This document shows positions 52,401-60,706 of a stretch of 64,000 nucleotides of DNA, in pieces. Origin of the DNA: Actinomycetes bacterium (GTDB lineage Bacteria > Actinomycetota > Actinomycetes > Mycobacteriales > Mycobacteriaceae). How positions within the stretch are numbered: the stretch's first letter is position 1; every line of letters begins with the position of its first letter. Made by a program: the position numbers and the translations under genes. The notes beneath the pieces were generated by a model. The model had not been told where the DNA came from. It ran no database searches and saw only the letters and a list, made by a program, of their open reading frames with translations. The stretch spans positions 9,611-73,610 of the forward strand of contig JAEXZY010000039.1 of assembly GCA_023404955.1 (NCBI GenBank), in the 5' to 3' direction.

Positions 52401-53687
52401 TCGGGAGCCGGATCCGAGGAAGACGTCGACCGCATCATCGTGCAGTCGGTGGCCGACACGACAGGCGCGGGCACCGTGCTGCTGCTGACCGGTCCGGCAG
52501 ACGCGCTCGCGGTGCGAGCGTGGTATCGCGACGGCCGCGTCCGGATCGGAGACGGCGCCGAACCCTCCGACGCCGAGCTCGTCGTCCGGGCCGCTCGCAG
52601 CAGTGATCCGCAGGCATCTGATGCTTCCGCTCGAGCGCTCGCCGTGCCGATTCGGTTGCACGGCAACCTGGTCGGCGTCATCTACGCCGAGCACGACATG
52701 ACCAGCGAGCGCTTCACCTCAGGCCAACGTGAGGCGCTCGCCTTCCTGTGCGCTCAAGCCGCCGCACCGCTGTGGAACCTGCAGTTGGAGGCTCAACTTC
52801 GCGCGGCCGACGAATACCGGCAGTCGCTGATTGATGCTCAATCCCGGTTCGTTCCCAATGAACTTCTGCGCATCCTCGACATCGACGATCTGCGGCGCGT
52901 GCGCGCGGGCCATCGAGTCGAACGGGAGATGACCGTGCTCATCAGCGATATCCGCGGGTACACCACGATGCTCGAGGACATGGACATCAACGAGGCAGGT
53001 GATCTGGCGATGGGTTTCCTACGGGCCGTGGAGCTGCCCATCGTCGGCTGTAACGGCCTGATACAAGATGTGCGCGGCGACGAGATCCTGGCCATCTTCG
53101 AATCACCAGCCGACGCTATCCGGGCCGGTCTGGCCATGTTGCGCGCATTGCGCGAGCACAACGAGGAACGCGCAACGCGCGGCTCCGAGGCACTCCGGGT
53201 CGGAATCGGCATCAACACCGGCATGGTCGGTGTCGGACTGGTCGGCGGGGTGAACCGTATGGTGCTCACAGTGATCGGTGACGCGGTTAATCTCGCCGCG
53301 CGTATCGAAAGCCTCAGCAAGCGTTATGGATCCAGTTTGCTGATGTCCGATGCAACCCGGGCACGGCTGTCGGATTCGGACCGTTTCGACATGCGCCGGA
53401 TGGAGCGTGTGATGGTGGTCAACCGACGTCGCCCGGTGACCATTTTCGAAGTCTACGACGATGATCCGGATCCCCTGAAAGCCGCCAAGCGTGCCGCTCA
53501 GGACATTTACGACGAGGCCTTCATCCTGTTCGACGCCGGCGACGTCGAGGCTGCCCGCCGGGCATTCGCCCGGTGTCAGGAGTTGCTGCCCGGCGATCCC
53601 GTGGCGCCCCTGCACCTCGCGCACTGCGACGCGATGGTGCGCGGCGAGATGCGTCCGGGCCAAGACGTGATGCTGCAGCAGAAGTGA
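49404..53687 (+). CDS. Large AAA-ATPase / class III nucleotide cyclase regulator
   Basis: A 1427-residue signalling protein. An NTPase domain comes first (Walker A GAPGVGKST, residues 41-49; Walker B AVDDLQWADRDS near 170), then a long TPR-like helical region. A GAF-like segment lies near 1000-1140 and a class III cyclase domain at ~1173-1350. Metal Asp are D1182 (SDIRGYT) and D1226 (GDEILAIF), and transition-state residues N1296 and R1300 (VNLAARIE) are present. At the usual purine-specifying Lys site is Asp1222 (QDVRGD), so substrate choice is unclear. The TTG start at 49404 is uncertain. It ends 53 bases before the encapsulin-like gene. Confidence 0.88.
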   Translation: MTVPLLDIDGRVVGRRRELSELRAAVEGAERRGGACVLLRGAPGVGKSTVLRAFGDEVASRDCVFAYGRCREGAAAPYSALGEALKALAENMEAMPAAERDRWRDSLTQASASLPGVLAELVPGLTASLGPATPVPDVDAADARHRLHRAAIQLVSVTARYRTVVVAVDDLQWADRDSLLLLTELLAVAPRNVLVVGAHRTAEFDAEAGFASAAIVDLSLMSVVETEELLAAVAGEGAELAVVAAEFHHRTGGNPLQIRQLLHRAQHDGALIPLEDGRRPGWDLRVLASIEVSATEAEFLGNHLRLLRPTDRTVLGALAFIGGEFDLADAIAAAGQPAEVVTRALWSSMELRMIEALDGHGRRIANALRRDARYRFCHDRVAEAARAGMSEDDRRAAHLRLGRRLTGLGDARLFEAARHLGIGGLSLRENDEERLTFADVLHRAAARARAQASFPLALTYCRAGLELLGADCWAAHSAITRELHLSAADAALLVGDYAALHALLDEAAPHLPEAADQLRLAYLRVKSLFAMDRPQEAMDAGLHALSEFGEPIPTDAGKPRMANAVLRMRWAMSRWSNAKLLALPRCDDPLVVEKQRMAVTLCHESYNVRPNLFPLLVRKQLQLMLTHGHTRSSPRVLANYALLLVILGDTVGAQRFGEAGMALAERPQYRAAGPETTFYYYCFVRHWRHPVRSGLGTLREAVAAALDQGDQEMAGYLAATLLSQAFWAGTPLADIDMLARSLIPDVRSLTVPNRLLQAMQQMALNLMGRCDDVLLLAGESGYDEREVLPAAEREGEQVILNNAAINRQGLHFWSGDHAGAVEATEEIIAHPEGMVGSIIAPLVHMIGALSMMAENPRGRTTAHFVRQTLAMYRKAADGAPENHAAAHALVEGAWARARGKYEAAERHLHRAIQLAQDHNLPMISARAHEEAADVYAETGRTTFRDHMLHSAYQTWEGLGLTVRTDWLARKHPWLLGRELLQSTTAGVDPVVAHQLLRALSGAGSEEDVDRIIVQSVADTTGAGTVLLLTGPADALAVRAWYRDGRVRIGDGAEPSDAELVVRAARSSDPQASDASARALAVPIRLHGNLVGVIYAEHDMTSERFTSGQREALAFLCAQAAAPLWNLQLEAQLRAADEYRQSLIDAQSRFVPNELLRILDIDDLRRVRAGHRVEREMTVLISDIRGYTTMLEDMDINEAGDLAMGFLRAVELPIVGCNGLIQDVRGDEILAIFESPADAIRAGLAMLRALREHNEERATRGSEALRVGIGINTGMVGVGLVGGVNRMVLTVIGDAVNLAARIESLSKRYGSSLLMSDATRARLSDSDRFDMRRMERVMVVNRRRPVTIFEVYDDDPDPLKAAKRAAQDIYDEAFILFDAGDVEAARRAFARCQELLPGDPVAPLHLAHCDAMVRGEMRPGQDVMLQQK

Positions 53688-53740
53688 GCACTATCCATCG
53701 GCGATCTCGAGTGTCATGATGATTTGAAAGGGGGGTCGAC

Positions 53741-54517
53741 ATGTATCTGACTGCGCAACATGTGGCATTGGCCAATCAAGCGGTCCTCGAGACCTTCGAG
53801 AAGTGTTCGGTCGCCTGGCAGTCGATTCCACAATGGAAGACCGGAGATCCGGCGCAGACGCAAGTGCGCAAGGACAACGTGACGCCGCCTGCCGCCATCC
53901 TGAACATCGCACCGTTGAAGAGGAACTTCGATGTCACGCTGGCGCTGGCGCTGTCCGCCGATCCCTCGCCGCTGCTCAACGTCGTGAACTACCACACCGT
54001 CAAACTCGCAGCAGACTTTGATTCAGCGGTTCTCACGTCCCTCCACACCGACAACGGCAGCAAGCAAACCCTCCCGTTCGGCACCGCGGACGAGATCCTC
54101 GCCAGCATGATCACGACACGAGCGTTGTTGGAGAACAACGGATTCCGATCGCCGTTGTGCGTCATCGCGAATACGGCTGCTTTCCAGGAGCTGAACAAGC
54201 TGGACAGCGGGGTGTCGAGCCTCGATGCCATCCTCACCGGCGCCGCCGTCAACTCTCTCCACCGGGTCGACAAGATCGAGAGCGAGGCCCCGACGAAGGC
54301 ACGCGTGCTCCTCGTGGGCCGTCGTCAGCGCATCCCGCACGGCGGCGCTTCGGACGTATCCCCGGGCGAAGAGCCGGTCGATCTGGCGGTCAGCGTTGCG
54401 CCGAGCCTCGAGGTGGTCGGCGAGAGCGGGACGAATGGCATCGGACTCGCCGTCCGGCTCGCGTACGCACTTCGAATGAAGGATCCCGGCGGCGTCGCCA
54501 CCATCACCGCCCAGTGA
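53741..54517 (+). CDS. Encapsulin/HK97-fold-like shell protein (putative)
   Basis: A 258-residue protein that I assign by layout to the encapsulin/HK97 capsid-like class. An N-terminal helix (LTAQHVALANQAVLETFEK, residues 3-21) resembles the LTEKQW-type start of family 1 encapsulins. Residues 84-99 (YHTVKLAADFDSAVLT) match the long spine helix, and 115-150 (GTADEILASM, then GFRSPLCVIANTAAFQEL) match the helix and strand before the A-domain. The C-terminus runs PSLEVVGE, then AVRLAYALRMKDPGGVATI. The length is close to the usual ~265. No phage genes are near. ATG has AAAGGGGGG upstream. First gene of an eight-gene isoprenoid operon, so it may enclose those enzymes. Confidence 0.6.
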   Translation: MYLTAQHVALANQAVLETFEKCSVAWQSIPQWKTGDPAQTQVRKDNVTPPAAILNIAPLKRNFDVTLALALSADPSPLLNVVNYHTVKLAADFDSAVLTSLHTDNGSKQTLPFGTADEILASMITTRALLENNGFRSPLCVIANTAAFQELNKLDSGVSSLDAILTGAAVNSLHRVDKIESEAPTKARVLLVGRRQRIPHGGASDVSPGEEPVDLAVSVAPSLEVVGESGTNGIGLAVRLAYALRMKDPGGVATITAQ

Positions 54518-54521
54518 TGCG

Positions 54522-55696
<1,175 letters not shown>

Positions 55697-55700
<4 letters not shown>

Positions 55701-56152
55701 AACCCGAGGAACTGGTCGCCGCGCTCGCCGAGCTGGAAGGCGTCCGCGAATCCATCCTGGATCTGGTCGAGCAGCAGGCCCCAGGACTGCATCCGGAACC
55801 GGCTGCGGAGTCCGGCGCCGACCGCACGGCCTACGAACTCCTGCTCGGACTTCGCCGCGCCGTGCTCGGCAGTCCGGGAGCCGCTCGCCACATCCACGAC
55901 GTCCTCGTCACGCAGGGGCGCCGCTACGCTGAGACACCGGAGGGCGCACAGCTGCGGGATGCCCTGGCGTCGTCCGACGCAGTCGAGAACCTTCGAATGG
56001 TCTGGGAAACCGTGAGTCTCAATGTACTCGACGGTCCTGCGCGGCCGGGCTGCCCGCCCGACGCCTGGGCGACCCTGTTCGCCGACACCGTCGTCGCCGG
56101 CGGCCTCGACGATGCGATTCTGTCCCGGTTCCGGCCCGAAGGCTTCGCATGA
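55697..56152 (+). CDS. Small helical protein of unknown function (isoprenoid operon)
   Basis: A 151-residue, predominantly helical protein that I do not recognise (VAALAELEGVRESILDLVEQ, YELLLGLRRAVL). No cofactor motif, signal or membrane segment is visible. GTG at 55697 overlaps the prenyl synthase stop (GTGA), and its stop overlaps the next small gene. It could be an accessory or cargo-loading factor for the predicted compartment, but nothing proves this. Confidence 0.7.
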
Positions 56153-56406
56153 CGCTTTCGGATCCCCGCCCGGCACTCGCCGAACACAGCTCACTCATCG
56201 GCTACCTGATGGGTGTCGTGGCGGCGGCCAAGGCGGTCGAAGCGCTGGCATCTGACTCCCGCCCCCAATCACTCGGTGCGGCTGACGACTTCGTCCATAT
56301 GCTCGTCGGGGTCGCGAGCCTGGGTCGGTCGATCGAGAACCTCGCCTGCACGTCCCCTGTCGTCCGCAGGCCCCCGCCGGAAGATTCCACGAGGTGGCTA
56401 CGGTGA
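56149..56406 (+). CDS. Small 85-residue protein of unknown function (isoprenoid operon)
   Basis: An 85-residue protein with a hydrophobic, helix-forming middle (SLIGYLMGVVAAAKAVEALA and FVHMLVGVASLGRSIENLA). It could be amphipathic and membrane-associated, or part of a helical bundle. ATG at 56149 and stop at 56404-56406 overlap both neighbours by four bases. No family recognised. A real gene is likely, because its overlap pattern matches the whole operon. Confidence 0.65.
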   Translation: MTLSDPRPALAEHSSLIGYLMGVVAAAKAVEALASDSRPQSLGAADDFVHMLVGVASLGRSIENLACTSPVVRRPPPEDSTRWLR

Positions 56407-57401
56407 CCACCACGCTCTCGCGCAGTGATTTCGTCCGCGCGCCGCTGCTGGCCCGAACGGATCCGAACGATTACAAGGAGTGGCAGCACTTCATCGTCCA
56501 TGGACCGGACTGCCATGTGCTCATAAACTTCAGTCTCACCGGCGACTTCTCGTCCCGGGTCATCGTCATCGCCCTCGATCGACGATGGGCGGGAGCCGTC
56601 GAACGCTTCGACGCGTCGTCGGTGCGGGTATCCCCCGATCTCGGCGAGCTGACGATCGGAACCAACCGTATGCGGGTGACGCCCGACGGCTACCAGGTGT
56701 CGATCGACCTTCCCCGCAACAGGATCCACGGTCAGTTGACATTCGTCCCCAAGAGCCGACCGTTCGTGGTCAACAATCAGGCGGTCGGCGAGGGTCGGAT
56801 GAGTTGGCTGTTCGTGCCGCGCCTTGACGCGACGGGGTGGCTCCACATCGACGGCCGCGACATCGCCTTCGACGATCACCTGGCCTACCACGACCACAAT
56901 TGGGGGCACTTCCGGTGGGGCGGTGATTTCGGCTGGACCTGGGGCACGATCGTGCCCAGGGAGTGCGACAACCCGTGGTCGATGGTAGTGCTGCAGATGA
57001 CTGATCGACGGCGTCTGCGGTTCACCTCGCAGGCGGTGTACCTATGGCACTGCGACGAACCCGCGGCGATGCTGCTGCGCTCGGCGGTCACGACCCGTGT
57101 CCACGGTGCGTTGTCGCGTCCTCCCGACTGCACGCTACCGGCTCCGATGGGTCTCGTCGTCGACGGTCGGGCGCCCGGCGTGCCCGAACGCCTCGAGATC
57201 GCCGCGGAGCGTCTCGGCGACACCGTGCACGCCGACTTCCGCCCCACGTCCTTCGCGCGACTGGCACATCCGTCCGACGTTCGTCTCGACGCATGCACGG
57301 TTCTCTGCGAGGCCGGCGGCGATGCCCGGGTGACAGGGAACGTGGGCGGTCGCCCCTTGGATTTCGACGGTGCTGCAGTATTCGAGTTCCTCTATGGCTG
57401 A
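56403..57401 (+). CDS. CrtC/AttH-like lipocalin-fold protein (hydroxyneurosporene synthase-like)
   Basis: A 332-residue protein resembling the CrtC/AttH family, a pair of lipocalin-like barrels. CrtC adds water to carotenoid end groups. The signature stretch is YHDHNWGHFRWGGDFGWTWG (about residues 160-179), with earlier YKEWQHFIVHGPD and INFSLTGDF typical of the N-terminal barrel. GTG at 56403 overlaps the previous stop (GTGA); GTG at 56394 is a longer alternative. In this operon it probably hydrates or binds a long isoprenoid product. Confidence 0.78.
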   Translation: MTTTLSRSDFVRAPLLARTDPNDYKEWQHFIVHGPDCHVLINFSLTGDFSSRVIVIALDRRWAGAVERFDASSVRVSPDLGELTIGTNRMRVTPDGYQVSIDLPRNRIHGQLTFVPKSRPFVVNNQAVGEGRMSWLFVPRLDATGWLHIDGRDIAFDDHLAYHDHNWGHFRWGGDFGWTWGTIVPRECDNPWSMVVLQMTDRRRLRFTSQAVYLWHCDEPAAMLLRSAVTTRVHGALSRPPDCTLPAPMGLVVDGRAPGVPERLEIAAERLGDTVHADFRPTSFARLAHPSDVRLDACTVLCEAGGDARVTGNVGGRPLDFDGAAVFEFLYG

Positions 57402-57795
57402 ACCTGTTTCGTCCCTTTTGCGCCGGTCGGTCGAGCACCTCGCCGAGGCGGTTCCCGCCAGCTATCGACTCATGGTGGACGCACTCGGCTCGCTCGTGGT
57501 CGCACTGGAGGTGGACGGCGAGAGGTTCTCCCTCATCGGCGGCGATCGGCTGACCGTCACCGACGTATCGGTGCCCGCAGACGTCTCCATCGGCACGAGC
57601 CGACCTGTCATCGTCGCCGTCCTCGACGCTGAGGTCAGCCTGCAGGATGCCATCGACGTCGGCACGGTGAATGTCAGAGGATCGTTGAATGACGTTGTGC
57701 GCACCCACGACACGCTGCGTGCCTACGTCCACGCCGCCGCCCGCGCGCCCGCCCAGGCCGAACTGATCGACGCATTGCGGGCGGCCCCGACATGA
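57394..57795 (+). CDS. SCP2-like sterol/lipid carrier domain protein
   Basis: A 133-residue protein resembling sterol carrier protein 2-like domains: SLVVALEVDGERFSLIGGDRL, VSIGTSRPVIVAVLDAEVSLQDAIDVGTVNVRG and a C-terminal helix rich in Ala. SCP2 domains hold lipids in a hydrophobic tunnel and could pass a hydrophobic intermediate between the operon's enzymes. ATG at 57394 overlaps the CrtC-like stop by eight bases; the stop overlaps the flavoenzyme start by four. Confidence 0.7.
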   Translation: MAEPVSSLLRRSVEHLAEAVPASYRLMVDALGSLVVALEVDGERFSLIGGDRLTVTDVSVPADVSIGTSRPVIVAVLDAEVSLQDAIDVGTVNVRGSLNDVVRTHDTLRAYVHAAARAPAQAELIDALRAAPT

Positions 57796-60020
57796 CAAGG
57801 CCGATCACCACACCGGCGTCGCACGATCCGCGGCCGACGGTCGCGGTGCTCGGCGCGGGCATCGCTGGACTGACCGCCGCCCACGAGCTGGCCCTACGCG
57901 GCTTCGACGTCACGGTGTACGAGTACCGCGAGGACGAACGCAACGGGCTCGGGACCGCGCCACCGGGCACCCATCCGCCGGTCAAGCTCGGAGGACTCGC
58001 CGCATCGCAGTTCTCGACAGCAGGCACCAGCGATGGCAGTCCGGCTGAATTGAGGCCGTTCCCCGGAAGGCAGGGCACCGTGAAACCACCGGGGTGCGCG
58101 GTTGCCGGCGAGCACGGCTTCCGTTTCTTCCCGGCGTATTACCTCCACATCTGGGATCTGCTCCAGCGAATCCCCGTCTACGACTGCGTCGACGGGCAAA
58201 CGCCCCGTTGGCAGTCCACCTCCAGGACCGTGATGGACAACGTCCGCCGGGTGATCACCCAGGGCACAACCGTTCCCGGCCAGCCCTCGCTTGTCTTCCC
58301 TCGGGAACGACCGCGCAGCCTGGCCGAGTTCTTCAGTGTCATCGGCCAACTCAGGAAGCTCGGGCTGCCCGCCAGCGACATCGCGTACTTCCAGAGTCGG
58401 CTCCTTCGTTTCCTCGTCACCAGCCCGCTGCGGCGGTGCGCGGAACTGGAGAACCAGTCCAGCTACGACTTCTTCGTCGGAAGGGACCGCACCGGGCAGG
58501 CGCAGTACACCTACTCCCCTGACTTCGACCGCATGCTCCGCGACATGCCTCGGGTCCTGGTGGCTTTCGACCCGAACTGGGGGGACGCACGCACCAACAT
58601 CGTGAGCTATCTACAGCTCTTCCTGAACATGGACCGAAACGACAACAAGGCCGACGGGGTGCTCAACGGTCCGACCACCGAGGCGTGGTTCGACCACTGG
58701 TACCGCCATCTCCTGTGCCTCGGTGTTCGATTCGTGCACGCCGGCGCCGAGGATCTGGAACCACCCGCGATCGACCGCACCCAACCTGCTCATCTGCGGC
58801 CGCGGGTGCGCGTCAGGTTGACCGATGGCACGCGACTGGACCCCGACTACACCGTCGTCGCTGTGGATGCCCCGGCGGCGGAATGGCTCACGTCGTCGTT
58901 GCGCGATGCCGGTACCGGCGGAACCGTGGCGGGGCTGGACGGCTTCGCGACCTCGGCTCCCCCACCCGACGCGCCGCTTCAACCCCAGCAGACGCGCCCG
59001 CTGCACCGACGGAACCCCTATCTGATCGACGAGGTGGGCCGGGTGCCGTGGGACCGGTTCCAGACGATGACGGGAATCCAGTTCTACTTCGACACCGAGT
59101 TCCAGTTGCTGCGCGGCCACATGTACTACGCCGGCTCGGAGTGGGGCCTGTCGTCGATCAACCAACAGGGCCTCTGGGAGAAGCAGCCCCAGCTGTCGCG
59201 TGACGGTCACATCTCCGTGATGTCTGTTGATATCGCCGATTTCAACACCCCGTCCACTCATCTCGTCGACGAGCTGGGCCGCGGGAAGACTGCGCGCGAC
59301 TGCACAGCGGACGAGATCGCCGCCGAAGTCTGGCGGCAGATGATCACCGCCTTGACCAACGACGCCGACAACGGGCCGGAAGCTCTTCTCCCGCAGCCGG
59401 TTTGGTACGCGCTGGACCGCGGGTTGCGCACGGCAGGTGGGCCGGGTCAGGGCGCGGGGCGCGTGGTGGGCAACGACACTCCGTATTTGGTACCCATCGT
59501 CGGAGATTGGGAGAACCGCCCCGGTGGCGATCCCTGGAATCCGCACGGGACGTCGATCACCTATCCGCTCGCCTACGACGACTGGCGAGCAGACGTGGAG
59601 GAACGGCACGTGTGGCAGGCACGTCACAGCGGCTACGACGTCCATCACAACTCGGTGGTGTTCGCGGGCACATGGAACCGCACATTCACGCGATTGACGT
59701 CGATGGAAGCGGCGTGCGAGTCAGCCCGCCACGCAGTGAACGCGATCCTGGACCACTATGTGTGGGTCGAATCCGGCGGAGTGGACGAGCGCGAAAACAC
59801 GACGCTGCCGTGGCGGTTTCCGTATGGCTTCGTCGATCAGGGCTTTTCCAGTCCGGTTCGTATGCCGACCCCGGCCGGCGACTACTGCTACATCTTCGAC
59901 ATCGAGAACCGCGAACCTGCCGATACCCGGCCGTTGCGCATCCTCGACTCGCAATACTTTCAGCAATCGCTGCCACACCCACTGGACACACTGATCGCAC
60001 CTTTTGGAGGTCAACCATGA
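57792..60020 (+). CDS. Large phytoene-desaturase-like FAD oxidoreductase
   Basis: A 742-residue flavoenzyme of the amine-oxidase/phytoene-desaturase superfamily. The N-terminal FAD-binding motif is LGAGIAGLTAAHELALRGFD (Gly21, Gly23, Gly26), with acidic Glu44 at the end of strand 2. The rest is much longer than CrtI or HpnE (~450-500). FVGRDRTGQAQYTYSP and SNHNSVV-like VHHNSVVFAGTWN lie at the C-terminal FAD contact. It probably desaturates, dehydroxylates or isomerises a polyprenyl or terpene substrate made by the operon. ATG at 57792 overlaps the SCP2-like stop (ATGA). Confidence 0.8.
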   Translation: MTRPITTPASHDPRPTVAVLGAGIAGLTAAHELALRGFDVTVYEYREDERNGLGTAPPGTHPPVKLGGLAASQFSTAGTSDGSPAELRPFPGRQGTVKPPGCAVAGEHGFRFFPAYYLHIWDLLQRIPVYDCVDGQTPRWQSTSRTVMDNVRRVITQGTTVPGQPSLVFPRERPRSLAEFFSVIGQLRKLGLPASDIAYFQSRLLRFLVTSPLRRCAELENQSSYDFFVGRDRTGQAQYTYSPDFDRMLRDMPRVLVAFDPNWGDARTNIVSYLQLFLNMDRNDNKADGVLNGPTTEAWFDHWYRHLLCLGVRFVHAGAEDLEPPAIDRTQPAHLRPRVRVRLTDGTRLDPDYTVVAVDAPAAEWLTSSLRDAGTGGTVAGLDGFATSAPPPDAPLQPQQTRPLHRRNPYLIDEVGRVPWDRFQTMTGIQFYFDTEFQLLRGHMYYAGSEWGLSSINQQGLWEKQPQLSRDGHISVMSVDIADFNTPSTHLVDELGRGKTARDCTADEIAAEVWRQMITALTNDADNGPEALLPQPVWYALDRGLRTAGGPGQGAGRVVGNDTPYLVPIVGDWENRPGGDPWNPHGTSITYPLAYDDWRADVEERHVWQARHSGYDVHHNSVVFAGTWNRTFTRLTSMEAACESARHAVNAILDHYVWVESGGVDERENTTLPWRFPYGFVDQGFSSPVRMPTPAGDYCYIFDIENREPADTRPLRILDSQYFQQSLPHPLDTLIAPFGGQP

Positions 60021-60703
60021 CTGTGCCGGCCGACTACAACCATCAGCTTCAGGCCCACTTACAGGCCTGGCGCCAAGTGCTCGAAGCGCTGGCAGCGCTG
60101 GCAGCCACGGTGCCGAACCTCGGGCCCAATCTTGGGCTCAACCCTGCGCCGAACCCGGCAATGCCGCTCGGATTCCCGCCGGCACCACCGGGAGCGCCCC
60201 CCGCCGATCCCACGCATCAGCTGTTCGGCTACATCCAAGCCTGGCGCAACTATTTGGAGCAGTCAGTGGGCACTGTCAGCCGGGAACCGGGGCGGCGCGG
60301 GTCCTCGACCACCGAGGACGGCTCTGCCCATGCCGACACTCCGCCGCGACGGGGAGAACCCGAGCCGCCCCCCGATGCCGGCGGGAGCAGGACTTCCAAG
60401 TCGTCCGCATCACCATGGCCGCCCGTCCGTCGGGGCTATCCGGCGGATGACGAAACGGGAGGTCAAGTGTACGGACTCGGCCGCCGGGCCATGTCGGACC
60501 CACACGCTCCCCGGATCAGAAACGAAGACCAAAGCCTGGAGGTGCCGGCCAGCCGATTCAAGCAGGCCGCTGTCATCGCCCGAGGCGAGAGGGTCGCCAG
60601 ACCGCCGGCAATGGAAGCCGCGGGACCGACGACCCCGACGCCCAACTTGGGCGCCGTGACTCAGCAGTTCAGGGGACTCGCCGAGCGCGCCGGCCTCGAG
60701 TGA
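60017..60703 (+). CDS. Pro-rich protein with two HQL-QAWR motifs (candidate compartment adaptor/cargo)
   Basis: A 228-residue protein that I cannot assign. A 15-residue motif occurs at 9-23 (HQLQAHLQAWRQVLE) and 67-81 (HQLFGYIQAWRNYLE), nine positions identical. A Pro/Asn-rich linker separates the copies, and a long disordered Pro/Ser/Arg-rich region follows (~85-150). The C-terminal ~50 residues (ASRFKQAAVIARGERVARPP onwards) look more ordered. Disordered, motif-repeated proteins often act as scaffolds or cargo-targeting tails. ATG at 60017 overlaps the flavoenzyme stop (ATGA). Its stop lies three bases before the convergent aspS end. Confidence 0.68.
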   Translation: MTVPADYNHQLQAHLQAWRQVLEALAALAATVPNLGPNLGLNPAPNPAMPLGFPPAPPGAPPADPTHQLFGYIQAWRNYLEQSVGTVSREPGRRGSSTTEDGSAHADTPPRRGEPEPPPDAGGSRTSKSSASPWPPVRRGYPADDETGGQVYGLGRRAMSDPHAPRIRNEDQSLEVPASRFKQAAVIARGERVARPPAMEAAGPTTPTPNLGAVTQQFRGLAERAGLE

Positions 60704-60706
60704 CCT

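Noticed and set aside
53741..54517. Prophage origin for the capsid-like gene
   Set aside because: No terminase, portal, protease, tail, lysis or integrase gene is near, and it is coupled to isoprenoid genes, so it is not a prophage remnant in any active sense.
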